49,358 nt of DNA. Origin: Candidatus Fermentibacterota bacterium (lineage in GTDB: Bacteria; Fermentibacterota; Fermentibacteria; Fermentibacterales; JCC-6). The notes beneath the pieces are model-generated. The model was not told where the DNA came from and made no database searches. It saw only the letters and a list, made by a program, of their open reading frames with translations. Shown here piece after piece: positions 1 through 7,543 of this stretch (within the stretch, counting starts at the first letter, position 1; each line of letters opens with the position of its first letter). The stretch covers positions 1-49,358 of the forward strand of contig JAKPTG010000084.1 in assembly GCA_029571005.1 (NCBI GenBank), read 5' to 3'. The position numbers and the translations under genes were made by a program.

Positions 1-565
1 CCTGCACGATCCCGAAAAGAGCACCCCCGCCGGAGGTGCGAAGGGCGGCCGCCCTCTCCGCCCATCGGAGGGTGAGCCTCATGGACTCCTTGGTTCGCTC
101 CCTGCCGCTGGGCTGCTCCAGGCACTCGTCGAGCACCATCATGATATCGCTGCCCAGGGCTCTTTGCAGATCGATCACCCCTTCAGGGGTGAGGATGTGG
201 CTGGATCCGTCTATGTGGGACTGGAAGCGGTAACCCTCCTCGGACACCTTCCGCAGGGAGGAGAGGCTGAAGAGCTGGAAGCCTCCCGAATCGGTCAGGA
301 TGCAGCGGTTCCACCCCATGAAGCGGTGAAGCCCGCCGGCTTTAGCGATGACGTCCCTGCCGGGCCTGAGGTAGAGGTGGTAGGTGTTGCACAGGATCAG
401 GCCGTAGCCCATCTCCTCCAGGTCGCTGTTCCGGGCCGTTTTCACCGTCGCCTGGGTTCCCACCGGCATGAAGGCGGGGGTCTCCACCCGCCCGTGGGGC
501 AGATGAAGAACTCCGGCCCTGGCCCTTCCGCTACAGGCCGTCAGGCTCAGGAGCGGGTTCGGCAT
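1..565 (-). CDS. tgt: Queuine tRNA-ribosyltransferase, partial (C-terminus beyond window)
   Basis: Exchanges guanine 34 of GU(N) tRNAs for the queuosine precursor (preQ1 in bacteria). The visible 188 residues carry the family motifs in order: HGRVETPAFMPVGTQ near residue 25, CNTYHLYLRPG near residue 57, DSGGFQLFSL near residue 90, and MVLDECLEQP around residue 140. The ATG at 563-565 has a GGAAGGGG ribosome site about 9 nt upstream and overlaps the end of the preceding gene by 35 bp, so the two are probably translationally coupled. queA lies two genes upstream on the same strand, so this is a queuosine cluster. The gene runs off the left edge, so the zinc site and C-terminus cannot be checked. 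Confidence 0.95.
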   Translation of the reverse strand, partial: MPNPLLSLTACSGRARAGVLHLPHGRVETPAFMPVGTQATVKTARNSDLEEMGYGLILCNTYHLYLRPGRDVIAKAGGLHRFMGWNRCILTDSGGFQLFSLSSLRKVSEEGYRFQSHIDGSSHILTPEGVIDLQRALGSDIMMVLDECLEQPSGRERTKESMRLTLRWAERAAALRTSGGGALFGIVQ

Positions 566-1556
566 GTTCGGGTTCCCCTTCCTGTTCCCGACCGGAAACG
601 GTCTCCGCGGAGTCCGGGGTTTCCACGGAATCCGGGGGCTCTACCGTCTCCGGCGTGTCGGGGCCTTCATCGCCTTCCGCGGCTGATGCGTCCCCTTCGA
701 TGAACCGCTCGGGAAGGGTCTCGGCTTCCGCGACTCCGGCGGAATCCCCCTGTGAGCCGGAGGAGTCGGGGGGGGCCTCGGGAATGCTTGGCCCTCCGGA
801 CAAGGAGTCGGCCCGGGAGGATATCAGTTTCCCGGGGGCGACCTCGGAGGCGTCCGCCAGAATCAGCATGGCGTGTTCGGGGTTCAGTCGGCGGATCTCC
901 TCCAGTTGATACCGGAGGTCCGATTCCATGCCGTTCCTGTGGTAAAGGCTCGCCAGCCGCACGTGGTACTCCAGTGCGTCCGGGTGGAGGGCGGAAAGCT
1001 CCAGGTAGGCCGCCAGGAGTTTCTGGTCGGATTTGCTCATCCCCGCCCATTGGGGGTCGGCTCCGAAAAGGGGCTCATCACGGATCGCCGGCATGGAAAG
1101 GACGAACACCGTTCCGGCCACCAGCAGGGTGCTGACGGTGTAGGCGGTCAGCCATTTCTTCGCTGCGGCTCTGCCTGCAAAAATGATGGTCTGGGGCCTT
1201 GGGTCGAGCTGAAGGTCCAGCTCACGGAAGTCGCTCCCGGTGATGGCTTCGGGCAGGGAGAGCTTTCCCCGGAAGCACCTGATGTAGCCGATCATCCCCA
1301 GCAGGAGCATCGGCGGTGTCAGCCCGATTCTCAGGAGCTTCGTCCAGTAGGTTCTTTCACCGTATATGGTTATGCCCAGGGCCGTGGCCGGGCTTCGGCC
1401 GGGGCTGCTCTCCATCTCCACCACAATGCTCAGGGCGAACAGGTAGGAAACGGGCAGCGTCAGGTACCATTTCGACCAGAGCAATGCAACCAGAGACGCT
1501 CCCAGAGCGGTCCAGGAAACAACCAGGAGGGTTTCGAGCCCCGCCAGGGCTATCAC
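531..1556 (-). CDS. Membrane protein with RDD-like N-terminus, TPR-like middle and acidic Pro-rich tail
   Basis: 341 residues. The first ~65 residues form two hydrophobic segments. They are followed by a stretch resembling the RDD family (a SPATALG motif, then a hydrophobic helix, then GKLSLPEAITGS, like the terminal loop of RDD proteins). A third membrane helix lies near residues 135-155. Residues ~175-235 look like two TPR repeats (ALEYHVRLASLYHRNG, DLRYQLEEIRRLNPEHA). The last ~95 residues are low-complexity Glu/Pro/Ser/Asp and probably disordered. It sits between queA (48 bp gap) and tgt (35 bp overlap), but nothing in it suggests a role in tRNA modification. The RDD link is a weak pattern match; the function is unknown. 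Confidence 0.7.
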   Translation of the reverse strand: MIALAGLETLLVVSWTALGASLVALLWSKWYLTLPVSYLFALSIVVEMESSPGRSPATALGITIYGERTYWTKLLRIGLTPPMLLLGMIGYIRCFRGKLSLPEAITGSDFRELDLQLDPRPQTIIFAGRAAAKKWLTAYTVSTLLVAGTVFVLSMPAIRDEPLFGADPQWAGMSKSDQKLLAAYLELSALHPDALEYHVRLASLYHRNGMESDLRYQLEEIRRLNPEHAMLILADASEVAPGKLISSRADSLSGGPSIPEAPPDSSGSQGDSAGVAEAETLPERFIEGDASAAEGDEGPDTPETVEPPDSVETPDSAETVSGREQEGEPEHAEPAPEPDGL

Positions 1557-1604
1557 CCTTCCGGGTCTGGGCCTTTTTCTTCCGCTTTTTATACCATTAT
1601 CCTT

Positions 1605-2633
1605 TCAGACTATGAGCATGGCATCGCCGTAGCTGTAGAACCTGTACCCCAGCTTCACCGCCCGGCGGTAGGCGCTCATCACCGGTTCCAGGCCGGCGAA
1701 GGCCGCCACCAGGGCGATGAGCGAGCTTCCGGGAAGGTGGAAGTTCGTCAGCAGGGCGTCCACGTTCCCGAACCGGTAGGGTGGGAATATGAAGAGAGAT
1801 GTCTCTCCGGACAGCGGGCCCTTCATGTTCATGTCCACCGTTTCGAGGACCCGGGCGGCGGTGGTTCCCACGGAGACTATCCGGCCGCCCGATCTCCTGA
1901 CCGCCCTGAGGGACTCGAGGGTCTCTTCCGGAACGTGATACTCCTCGCAGTCGAGACTGTTGTCCTTAAGAACCTCCCGGCGGAGGGGCTCGAAGGTTCC
2001 GGGCCCCACCTTCAGGGTTACGGTGCGGTTTTCTATCCCGGATTCGCCGAGCCGCCGAAGCATTTCCCGGGTGAAGTGCAGCCCGGCGGTCGGGGCGGCC
2101 ACCGCTCCCTCGACGTCGGCGTACACCGTCTGGTACCTTTCCTCGTCCAGGGAGTCGGCGGGTCTTCTGATGTAGGGCGGAAGGGGCACGCTGCCGACGG
2201 TTCGCAGGGTCCGGTCCAGATCCTCCTCCGGAGTGAAGCTCACCAGAGCCCTTCCGTTCCCCAGCTCTTCCGTCACCGTGGCGGCGAGGCCGCCGGGAGC
2301 CGACAGGACGATTCCCCGCCGACAGTATCGGCCGGGCCTGAGGAGGACCTTCCACACCCGTCCCGCAATCTTCCGGAGAAGGAAAATCTCGGCTTTCCCG
2401 CCGGTGTCGGACCGCACGCAGCGGATTCTTGCCGGGAACACCCTGGCGTCGTTGAGAACCAGGATGTCTCCGGGGCGCAGGAACTCCGGAAGATCGCTGA
2501 AAAGACGGTCCTGAACGCCGCCCCCGCTCCGGTCGAGAACCATCAGCCTGGAAGCGCCCCTGACCGGCGTCGGGTGCTGGGCTATCAGCCCCTCCGGCAG
2601 AGGGTACAGGAGGTCCTTTTTCGTCAGTTCCAG
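1605..2633 (-). CDS. queA: S-adenosylmethionine:tRNA ribosyltransferase-isomerase, probable CTG start
   Basis: Transfers and isomerises the ribosyl group of SAM onto preQ1 in tRNA to make epoxyqueuosine. Family motifs: LPEGLIAQHP at the N-terminus, LVLNDARVFPARI, GAVAAPTAGLHFT, LKVGPGTFEPL, and TNFHLPGSSL near the end. The first ATG (2543) would cut off the conserved LPEGLIAQHPTP block, whose codons continue upstream without a stop. No ATG, GTG or TTG exists at the right place. A CTG at 2631-2633 with AGGGG 8 nt upstream gives 342 residues, the normal family length. A second CTG at 2625-2627 is also possible. The start overlaps the stop of the kinase-like gene by 10 bp. Confidence 0.93.
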   Translation of the reverse strand: MELTKKDLLYPLPEGLIAQHPTPVRGASRLMVLDRSGGGVQDRLFSDLPEFLRPGDILVLNDARVFPARIRCVRSDTGGKAEIFLLRKIAGRVWKVLLRPGRYCRRGIVLSAPGGLAATVTEELGNGRALVSFTPEEDLDRTLRTVGSVPLPPYIRRPADSLDEERYQTVYADVEGAVAAPTAGLHFTREMLRRLGESGIENRTVTLKVGPGTFEPLRREVLKDNSLDCEEYHVPEETLESLRAVRRSGGRIVSVGTTAARVLETVDMNMKGPLSGETSLFIFPPYRFGNVDALLTNFHLPGSSLIALVAAFAGLEPVMSAYRRAVKLGYRFYSYGDAMLIV

Positions 2634-5164
2634 TTCGGTTTCCCCTGGAGCAGCCCGGACTTGAATCTCAAGGTGAAGCGGGTTCCCATGTCCGGGGACG
2701 AGAAGACCGTGATGGTTCCGCCCATGGCTTCGGTCAGGGTCTTTGCCAGGGGAAGGTTCAGGGCGGTGGCCGTAAGCAGGCGGCCCTGGGTTTCACCATC
2801 CCATCCCTTGAACAGGCCCGGGATCGCCTCCGCCGGGATGCCCCCGCCGCCGCTTTCCACCTGTACGGACCAGTGTTCGCCGCCCGCTGCCAGGGAAACC
2901 CTGACGGTGCCGCCTTCTTCGGATATTTCCATGGCGGTTCTCACCAGGCCGCCAAGGGCTATCTTGAACCACGACGGGTCGAAGCAGGCCATGAAGCCCC
3001 GGTCATCCTCCGTCAGGTGCAGTGCCGCGGCGGAGGACGAAGGGGTTTCCCTCATCCTTTCGACCACCTCCCGGGCCGAGGCCGCCGGATCGAGCCACTG
3101 CATGTCGGGCTTCCCCCCCAGGGCGGCGGCCCTGAGCCATTCCGAAAGCAGGGAGGATGAATCGGCGACATGCCCGGCGGACTCCATGATGATATTCAGG
3201 AGTTCTTCCGTCGCCCCGCTCCCGGCGGGGGCCGCTGAAAGGCGCCTGGCGGCGTGGAGCAGGGCCGCCGAGGAGGCGCTGAGCCGGTGGTCCAGCTCCG
3301 ATACGGCCGATTCCGGCAGCTCGCCCTGAATCGGGCTTCGGCAGGATTCCCGGGAACCGGAGGCCTGTGCCTGCTCCAGGGCCGAAAAAATTCCGGCGGC
3401 GGTCTCCAGCAACCCGAGGGCGTCCCTCTGGAACCCCTTCTGTGAAGATGTCGCCAGAAGCACCACTCCGGTGACCATCCCCTCCCTGGTGACCGGGGCC
3501 GCTATCTCTCCCCCGGAGTCCGGGAAAACCGCCGACATCCTTGCATCCAGCATCGGATCCGCCAGGAAGATGCTTCTTCCGTGCACCGACGCCCACGCCA
3601 TTATGCTGCCGGAGTTCATGGGAAGCCCTGGCAGGTCGCCCTGTATTCCCACCGAAACCACCGGAAGCAGCATGGTGCCGTCGGAGCTGATTTCCGCTTT
3701 TATCCCCTTGTCGGCGTTGCATGCGGAGGCCAGTTCCCGGAGGGCTTTCTCCATGCCCTCGCTTCCGGCTGCGGCGAGCCCGGTGATTCTGCCGATATGT
3801 TCCAGGACCGTTCCGACCCTGGAAACCCTGCCGCCGACGCCGGTGAAAACGGGGTGGAGGGAAGCCAGTTGCAGGGCCGCTTCACCGCAGGAAAGCAGGG
3901 CGCCGGTCTTCAACCCGCCCAGGACAAGGGTGCCTCGAACGCCCCCTTTCGCCATCGGTTGATACAGGCTCCAGGTCCCGCCGGATTCGGCCCATACCCT
4001 GGCCTCGACATCCTGAGGCATTTCTTTGGTCAGTGTTTCGGCGGAGCCGACGGTCACGGTTCCGCCGGGGGTGACCAGGGCCGCCCCGTCGGCTTCGGTG
4101 GTGTTCATCAGGAAGCGGAGCAGTGCCTCCGGGCTTTCCGGAGACCGCCGCATCGCATCAACCGCGGTCTTCGGAATCCCGCACCGCTCCCTGGGGGGCA
4201 GCCTTCTCTGCATGAATACAATCGAATCGCCGCTCTTCGCCAGGGGGAAGACGGATATGTCCATGAGCGGAGAATCATCCTTGAGATCCGGCTTCAGTAC
4301 CAGGGGATAGCTGGCGGGGATGAAATAGCCCATTGCACGCTTGTCATGGTTGGCTTTGGCCTTCTCACGGTACTCCTCCGCCACCCATTTCCAGAAGTAG
4401 GTACCTTCGAGCCGGATGTCGCCGTAGGCCTCCCGGGCCTGTTCCACGGCGGCGGCGTTCAGCTTGGTGATCAGCCCGCTTTTGTCCAGCATTACGGTCG
4501 GGGCCGGGTTCTCCTCTACGATGGCGCGGAGCAGCTCGTCGGAGGCTGCGCCGGTGTCAACCAGCGCCAGGGACGGTACGGAGAGGTCACAGAGAATCAG
4601 CTTTCCGGGCGCGGGTACGGCCTCCATGGAAACCACCCAGTTTCCCCTGCCGTCCCGGATCGAGCCGGAACTCGCCAGAAACTCGTCCATCCTTCCCGTG
4701 GCGGAGCAGTTTTTCAACGCCGCCTGCACCGCCGGCCTCGAACCCGGATCGAACAGGGACTGCACGGTTTCGGCCGTTCTGTCCATTTCTTCCGGAGCGT
4801 GGCTCGACATGGACACGAGCCGCCCGGCGGGGGTGCACAGGAGGGTCTTCCGGCTGCCCCTGAGGGCGTCCAGAAGGGCCGTCGCCCGGGAGGCGTCCAT
4901 GGGGTGGAGGAGAACAAGGGTCTTCCCGTCTTTCAGAAGGGTGCTGCCGACCTCCAGGAGCCTGCCGCCCACGGAACAGGGCCATCGGCCCGGGACGACA
5001 CCGCGGAAGAGCCTGACGAACTCCACCGGATCGGAACCGCATTCTTCAGCAAGCGATTGCCATTCCGTGGAAAACAGAGGCTCGTCGTCACCCCCGGAAG
5101 TCAGGGACCAGGCCGATCCCTCGAACCATCGGAAAGGAGTTGCAGAAGACGGGATTTCTTTCAT
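2624..5164 (-). CDS. Large PAS/GAF sensor with degenerate histidine kinase core
   Basis: About 846 residues, predicted cytoplasmic (no signal peptide or membrane helix in this reading). A PAS-like domain begins at LLRAIVEENPAPTVMLDKSG. GAF-like segments follow in the middle, the clearest around GIQGDLPGLPMNSGSIMAW and EIAAPVTREGMVTGVVLLA. An H-box-like ELDHRLSAS and a HATPase_c-like C-terminus end the protein. The ATPase motifs are eroded. The N-box reads GGLVRTAME without the Asn. The G1 box reads SGGGGIP where DxGxGIP is expected. The G2 box reads ATALNLPLAK instead of GxGLGL. No response regulator is adjacent. The start at 5162-5164 was preferred because the upstream ATG (5278) would overlap the divergent gene; a purine-rich AAAGAAG precedes it. 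Confidence 0.75.
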   Translation of the reverse strand: MKEIPSSATPFRWFEGSAWSLTSGGDDEPLFSTEWQSLAEECGSDPVEFVRLFRGVVPGRWPCSVGGRLLEVGSTLLKDGKTLVLLHPMDASRATALLDALRGSRKTLLCTPAGRLVSMSSHAPEEMDRTAETVQSLFDPGSRPAVQAALKNCSATGRMDEFLASSGSIRDGRGNWVVSMEAVPAPGKLILCDLSVPSLALVDTGAASDELLRAIVEENPAPTVMLDKSGLITKLNAAAVEQAREAYGDIRLEGTYFWKWVAEEYREKAKANHDKRAMGYFIPASYPLVLKPDLKDDSPLMDISVFPLAKSGDSIVFMQRRLPPRERCGIPKTAVDAMRRSPESPEALLRFLMNTTEADGAALVTPGGTVTVGSAETLTKEMPQDVEARVWAESGGTWSLYQPMAKGGVRGTLVLGGLKTGALLSCGEAALQLASLHPVFTGVGGRVSRVGTVLEHIGRITGLAAAGSEGMEKALRELASACNADKGIKAEISSDGTMLLPVVSVGIQGDLPGLPMNSGSIMAWASVHGRSIFLADPMLDARMSAVFPDSGGEIAAPVTREGMVTGVVLLATSSQKGFQRDALGLLETAAGIFSALEQAQASGSRESCRSPIQGELPESAVSELDHRLSASSAALLHAARRLSAAPAGSGATEELLNIIMESAGHVADSSSLLSEWLRAAALGGKPDMQWLDPAASAREVVERMRETPSSSAAALHLTEDDRGFMACFDPSWFKIALGGLVRTAMEISEEGGTVRVSLAAGGEHWSVQVESGGGGIPAEAIPGLFKGWDGETQGRLLTATALNLPLAKTLTEAMGGTITVFSSPDMGTRFTLRFKSGLLQGKPNWN

Positions 5165-5247
5165 ATCTTCTTTCAGTGATTGCTGTGCGCAAAGACACGA
5201 TGACATGAACACCGGCATGGGTAATTCTATTAGATTCGGGAGAGAAA

Positions 5248-5709
5248 ATGGAAGGTTCGCCTTTGAAGTATCACGCATACTGTCGCTTTGATCTTGAGGC
5301 AGCTTCGAGGGGGGAGGCCCTCGAGGAACTCCTCAACGTCGTCCCGTTGAACAAAAATTCACTGAGACTCATCCACGGAGCCCTGGAGATGAGGGAACAG
5401 GCCGGTCCCACCACCATGACGCCCGGGATCGCGATCCCCCATTGCAGAAGCATCCTGGTGGACGACCTGACGGTGGTGGTGGGGAGAAGCTCCGCCGGAG
5501 TGCCGTGGCCGGAAGAACCGGTAAAGGTGATGATCATGTTCATTTCACCGGTGAGGCCGGACGGTCCCCATGAGCACCTCGCCTTCATCAGCCATGTGGC
5601 GTCCCGGATCAGAAAGTCGCCGGAGGCGGTTCTCAATGCGGAGAGCCCCGATTCCCTGCTGGGTGTTCTGGGCCTGGAACCCGTCCATGGAGGTGTTGAT
5701 GAACCTTGA
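5248..5709 (+). CDS. ptsN: PTS EIIA domain protein, PtsN (nitrogen-type) family
   Basis: 153 residues forming a single fructose/mannitol-type EIIA domain. The phosphorylatable His sits in GIAIPHCRS (about residue 60), preceded by a REQ helix and followed by the core VMIMFISPVRPDGPHEHLAF. No EIIB or EIIC is near, which fits the regulatory EIIA-Ntr type rather than a sugar transporter. The ATG at 5248 has GGGAG 6 nt upstream. It is divergent from the degenerate kinase gene (about 80 bp between starts) and overlaps the next gene by 11 bp. The symbol rests on the domain only, since the Ntr and fructose branches look alike at this level. Confidence 0.85.
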   Translation: MEGSPLKYHAYCRFDLEAASRGEALEELLNVVPLNKNSLRLIHGALEMREQAGPTTMTPGIAIPHCRSILVDDLTVVVGRSSAGVPWPEEPVKVMIMFISPVRPDGPHEHLAFISHVASRIRKSPEAVLNAESPDSLLGVLGLEPVHGGVDEP

Positions 5710-6052
5710 TCTCGAAAGACTCATCGGTCTTCACGACCTGGATGTAATGATCGCCGACCTGGAGAGAAAGGAAGTCCAAGACAGGGAAAAGATGATGGGT
5801 CTCAGCCCGGAAAAGGCCCGGGAAGAACTGATTGCTATGCGTGCGGAGTACATCAAAAACATCAACAAAAGATGGCTGGGGCTCTACAACCAGCTCACCA
5901 GGCACTACGGCAACGCAGTAGTGCCGGCGGTCGCATACCGGTGTACCGGCTGTCTGACCCGGTTGCCCACCGCCATGTGCTCCGACCCCGAAAGGAACGA
6001 TAGGATAAACACCTGCCCCACTTGCAGCAGGATAATGTACTGGGCGGAGTAG
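5699..6052 (+). CDS. Short C4-type zinc-ribbon protein
   Basis: 117 residues. A charged helix (residues ~5-65, ending near INKRWLGLYNQL) is followed by a four-Cys zinc ribbon, CTGC then CPTC about 25 residues later. The layout is that of the C4-type zinc-ribbon/coiled-coil family, whose members are usually about 240 residues with a longer coiled coil, so this is a shortened version. The second ATG (5699) was chosen because GGAGG lies 5 nt upstream; the earlier ATG at 5687 overlaps that site. It overlaps the EIIA gene and is 21 bp before guaB. The role is unknown; nucleic acid or ribosome binding is a guess. Confidence 0.75.
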   Translation: MNLDLERLIGLHDLDVMIADLERKEVQDREKMMGLSPEKAREELIAMRAEYIKNINKRWLGLYNQLTRHYGNAVVPAVAYRCTGCLTRLPTAMCSDPERNDRINTCPTCSRIMYWAE

Positions 6053-6073
6053 CCGAGCCCTGGGGAACCGAAA

Positions 6074-7543
6074 ATGAACCCGATGCTATCGGAAACAGCT
6101 CTGACTTTTGATGATGTCCTCATCCTTCCCGGGGCCTCCTCGGTGCTTCCCTCCCAGACCGTCCTGAAAACCCGTATCTGCCGGGAAATCACCCTGAACA
6201 TCCCCGTTCTCAGCGCCGCCATGGATACCGTCACCGAGAGCGCCATGGCCATCGCCATCGCTCAGCTTGGGGGCATGGGGGTCATCCACAAGAACATGTC
6301 CGCAGAGGAACAGGCCATGAAGGTCAGGCAGGTCAAGCGGGCCGAAAGCGGAATGATCGTTGACCCCATCACCCTTGACATTGACTCCACCGTGGCGGAT
6401 GCGGTGACTCTGGCGGAGAAAACCGGGGTGTCGGGTTTTCCCGTACTTTCCGGCGGGCGGCTGGCGGGGATGCTCACCCATCGAGACTACCAGTTCGAAG
6501 AAGACGGTTCCAAGCAGGTCAGGCGGTTGATGACCCCCTTGTCCGAGCTGGTGACGGCTCCGGAGAAGACCGATATCGAGAAGGCCCTTGCGCTCCTCAG
6601 GAAACACCGGCTCGAGAAGCTTCCCCTGGTGGACGGCGAGGGCCGGGTGGTGGCGCTGATCACGGTGAAGGACATAATCAAGGCCCAGAGGCATCCGGAT
6701 GCAAACAAGGACTCCCGGGGGAGCCTGAGGGTGGCGGCGGCGGTGAGCGTAGGCGATTCGGCGCTGGACAGGGCCGCAGCACTGGTGGAGGCGGGGGTGG
6801 ACTGTCTCTTCGTGGACACCGCCCACGGCCACAACGCCGGGGTCATAGAGACCACCGAAAGGATACGGGCGGCGTATCCGGATCTGCCGCTGTGTTCCGG
6901 AAACGTGGTCACCCGGGAGGCCACTCTGGCCTTGCTGGACGCCGGCGCCGATATGGTGAAAGTGGGGGTGGGCCCCGGGTCCATATGCACCACCAGGGTG
7001 GTGGCCGGGGTCGGCTGCCCCCAGATCACCGCGGTGTACCAGTGCTCCGAGGCGGCCATGGAGAGGGGCGCCACGGTGATAGCCGACGGCGGGGTGAAGT
7101 ATTCCGGAGACATTGTGAAGGCCCTGGCGGTGGGGGCTTCCTCGGTCATGATCGGAAGCCTTTTTGCGGGCGTGACGGAGAGCCCCGGAGAGGCGGTCAC
7201 CTACAAGGGCAGACGTTTCAAGATTTACCGGGGAATGGGTTCCCTTGGGGCCATGAAGATGGGCAGTGCCGACCGTTACTTCCATAAGGACGAGAAGAAG
7301 CCGGTGCCCGAGGGGATAGAGGGTATGGTTCCGTTCAAGGGCCCCCTGTGTGACTTCATGCACCAGCTGATGGGGGGTCTCAGGGCCGGAATGGGTTACG
7401 TGGGTGCGGCCGAGATATCCGAGTTGCGTGAGAAGGCGAGGTTCGTTCGGATCACCAGCGCCGGGCTTCGGGAAAGCCACGTCCACGACGTGATGATCAC
7501 CAGGGAAGCACCCAACTACTCCCTCGATGGCCATGCATTCTGA
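6074..7543 (+). CDS. guaB: Inosine-5'-monophosphate dehydrogenase
   Basis: Oxidises IMP to XMP with NAD+, the first committed step to GMP. 489 residues, full length. The N-terminus has TFDDVLILPG. A CBS pair spans ~90-205 (GVSGFPVLSGGRLAGMLTHRD and LEKLPLVDGEGRVVALITVKD). The catalytic loop GPGSICTTRVVAG places the nucleophile at Cys305. The phosphate-binding ADGGVKYSGD and the flap region with YRGMGSLGAM are intact. guaA, the next enzyme, is in the same window at 35.8 kb but in another operon. The 3' end overlaps the pseudokinase gene by 17 bp. Confidence 0.98.
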   Translation: MNPMLSETALTFDDVLILPGASSVLPSQTVLKTRICREITLNIPVLSAAMDTVTESAMAIAIAQLGGMGVIHKNMSAEEQAMKVRQVKRAESGMIVDPITLDIDSTVADAVTLAEKTGVSGFPVLSGGRLAGMLTHRDYQFEEDGSKQVRRLMTPLSELVTAPEKTDIEKALALLRKHRLEKLPLVDGEGRVVALITVKDIIKAQRHPDANKDSRGSLRVAAAVSVGDSALDRAAALVEAGVDCLFVDTAHGHNAGVIETTERIRAAYPDLPLCSGNVVTREATLALLDAGADMVKVGVGPGSICTTRVVAGVGCPQITAVYQCSEAAMERGATVIADGGVKYSGDIVKALAVGASSVMIGSLFAGVTESPGEAVTYKGRRFKIYRGMGSLGAMKMGSADRYFHKDEKKPVPEGIEGMVPFKGPLCDFMHQLMGGLRAGMGYVGAAEISELREKARFVRITSAGLRESHVHDVMITREAPNYSLDGHAF

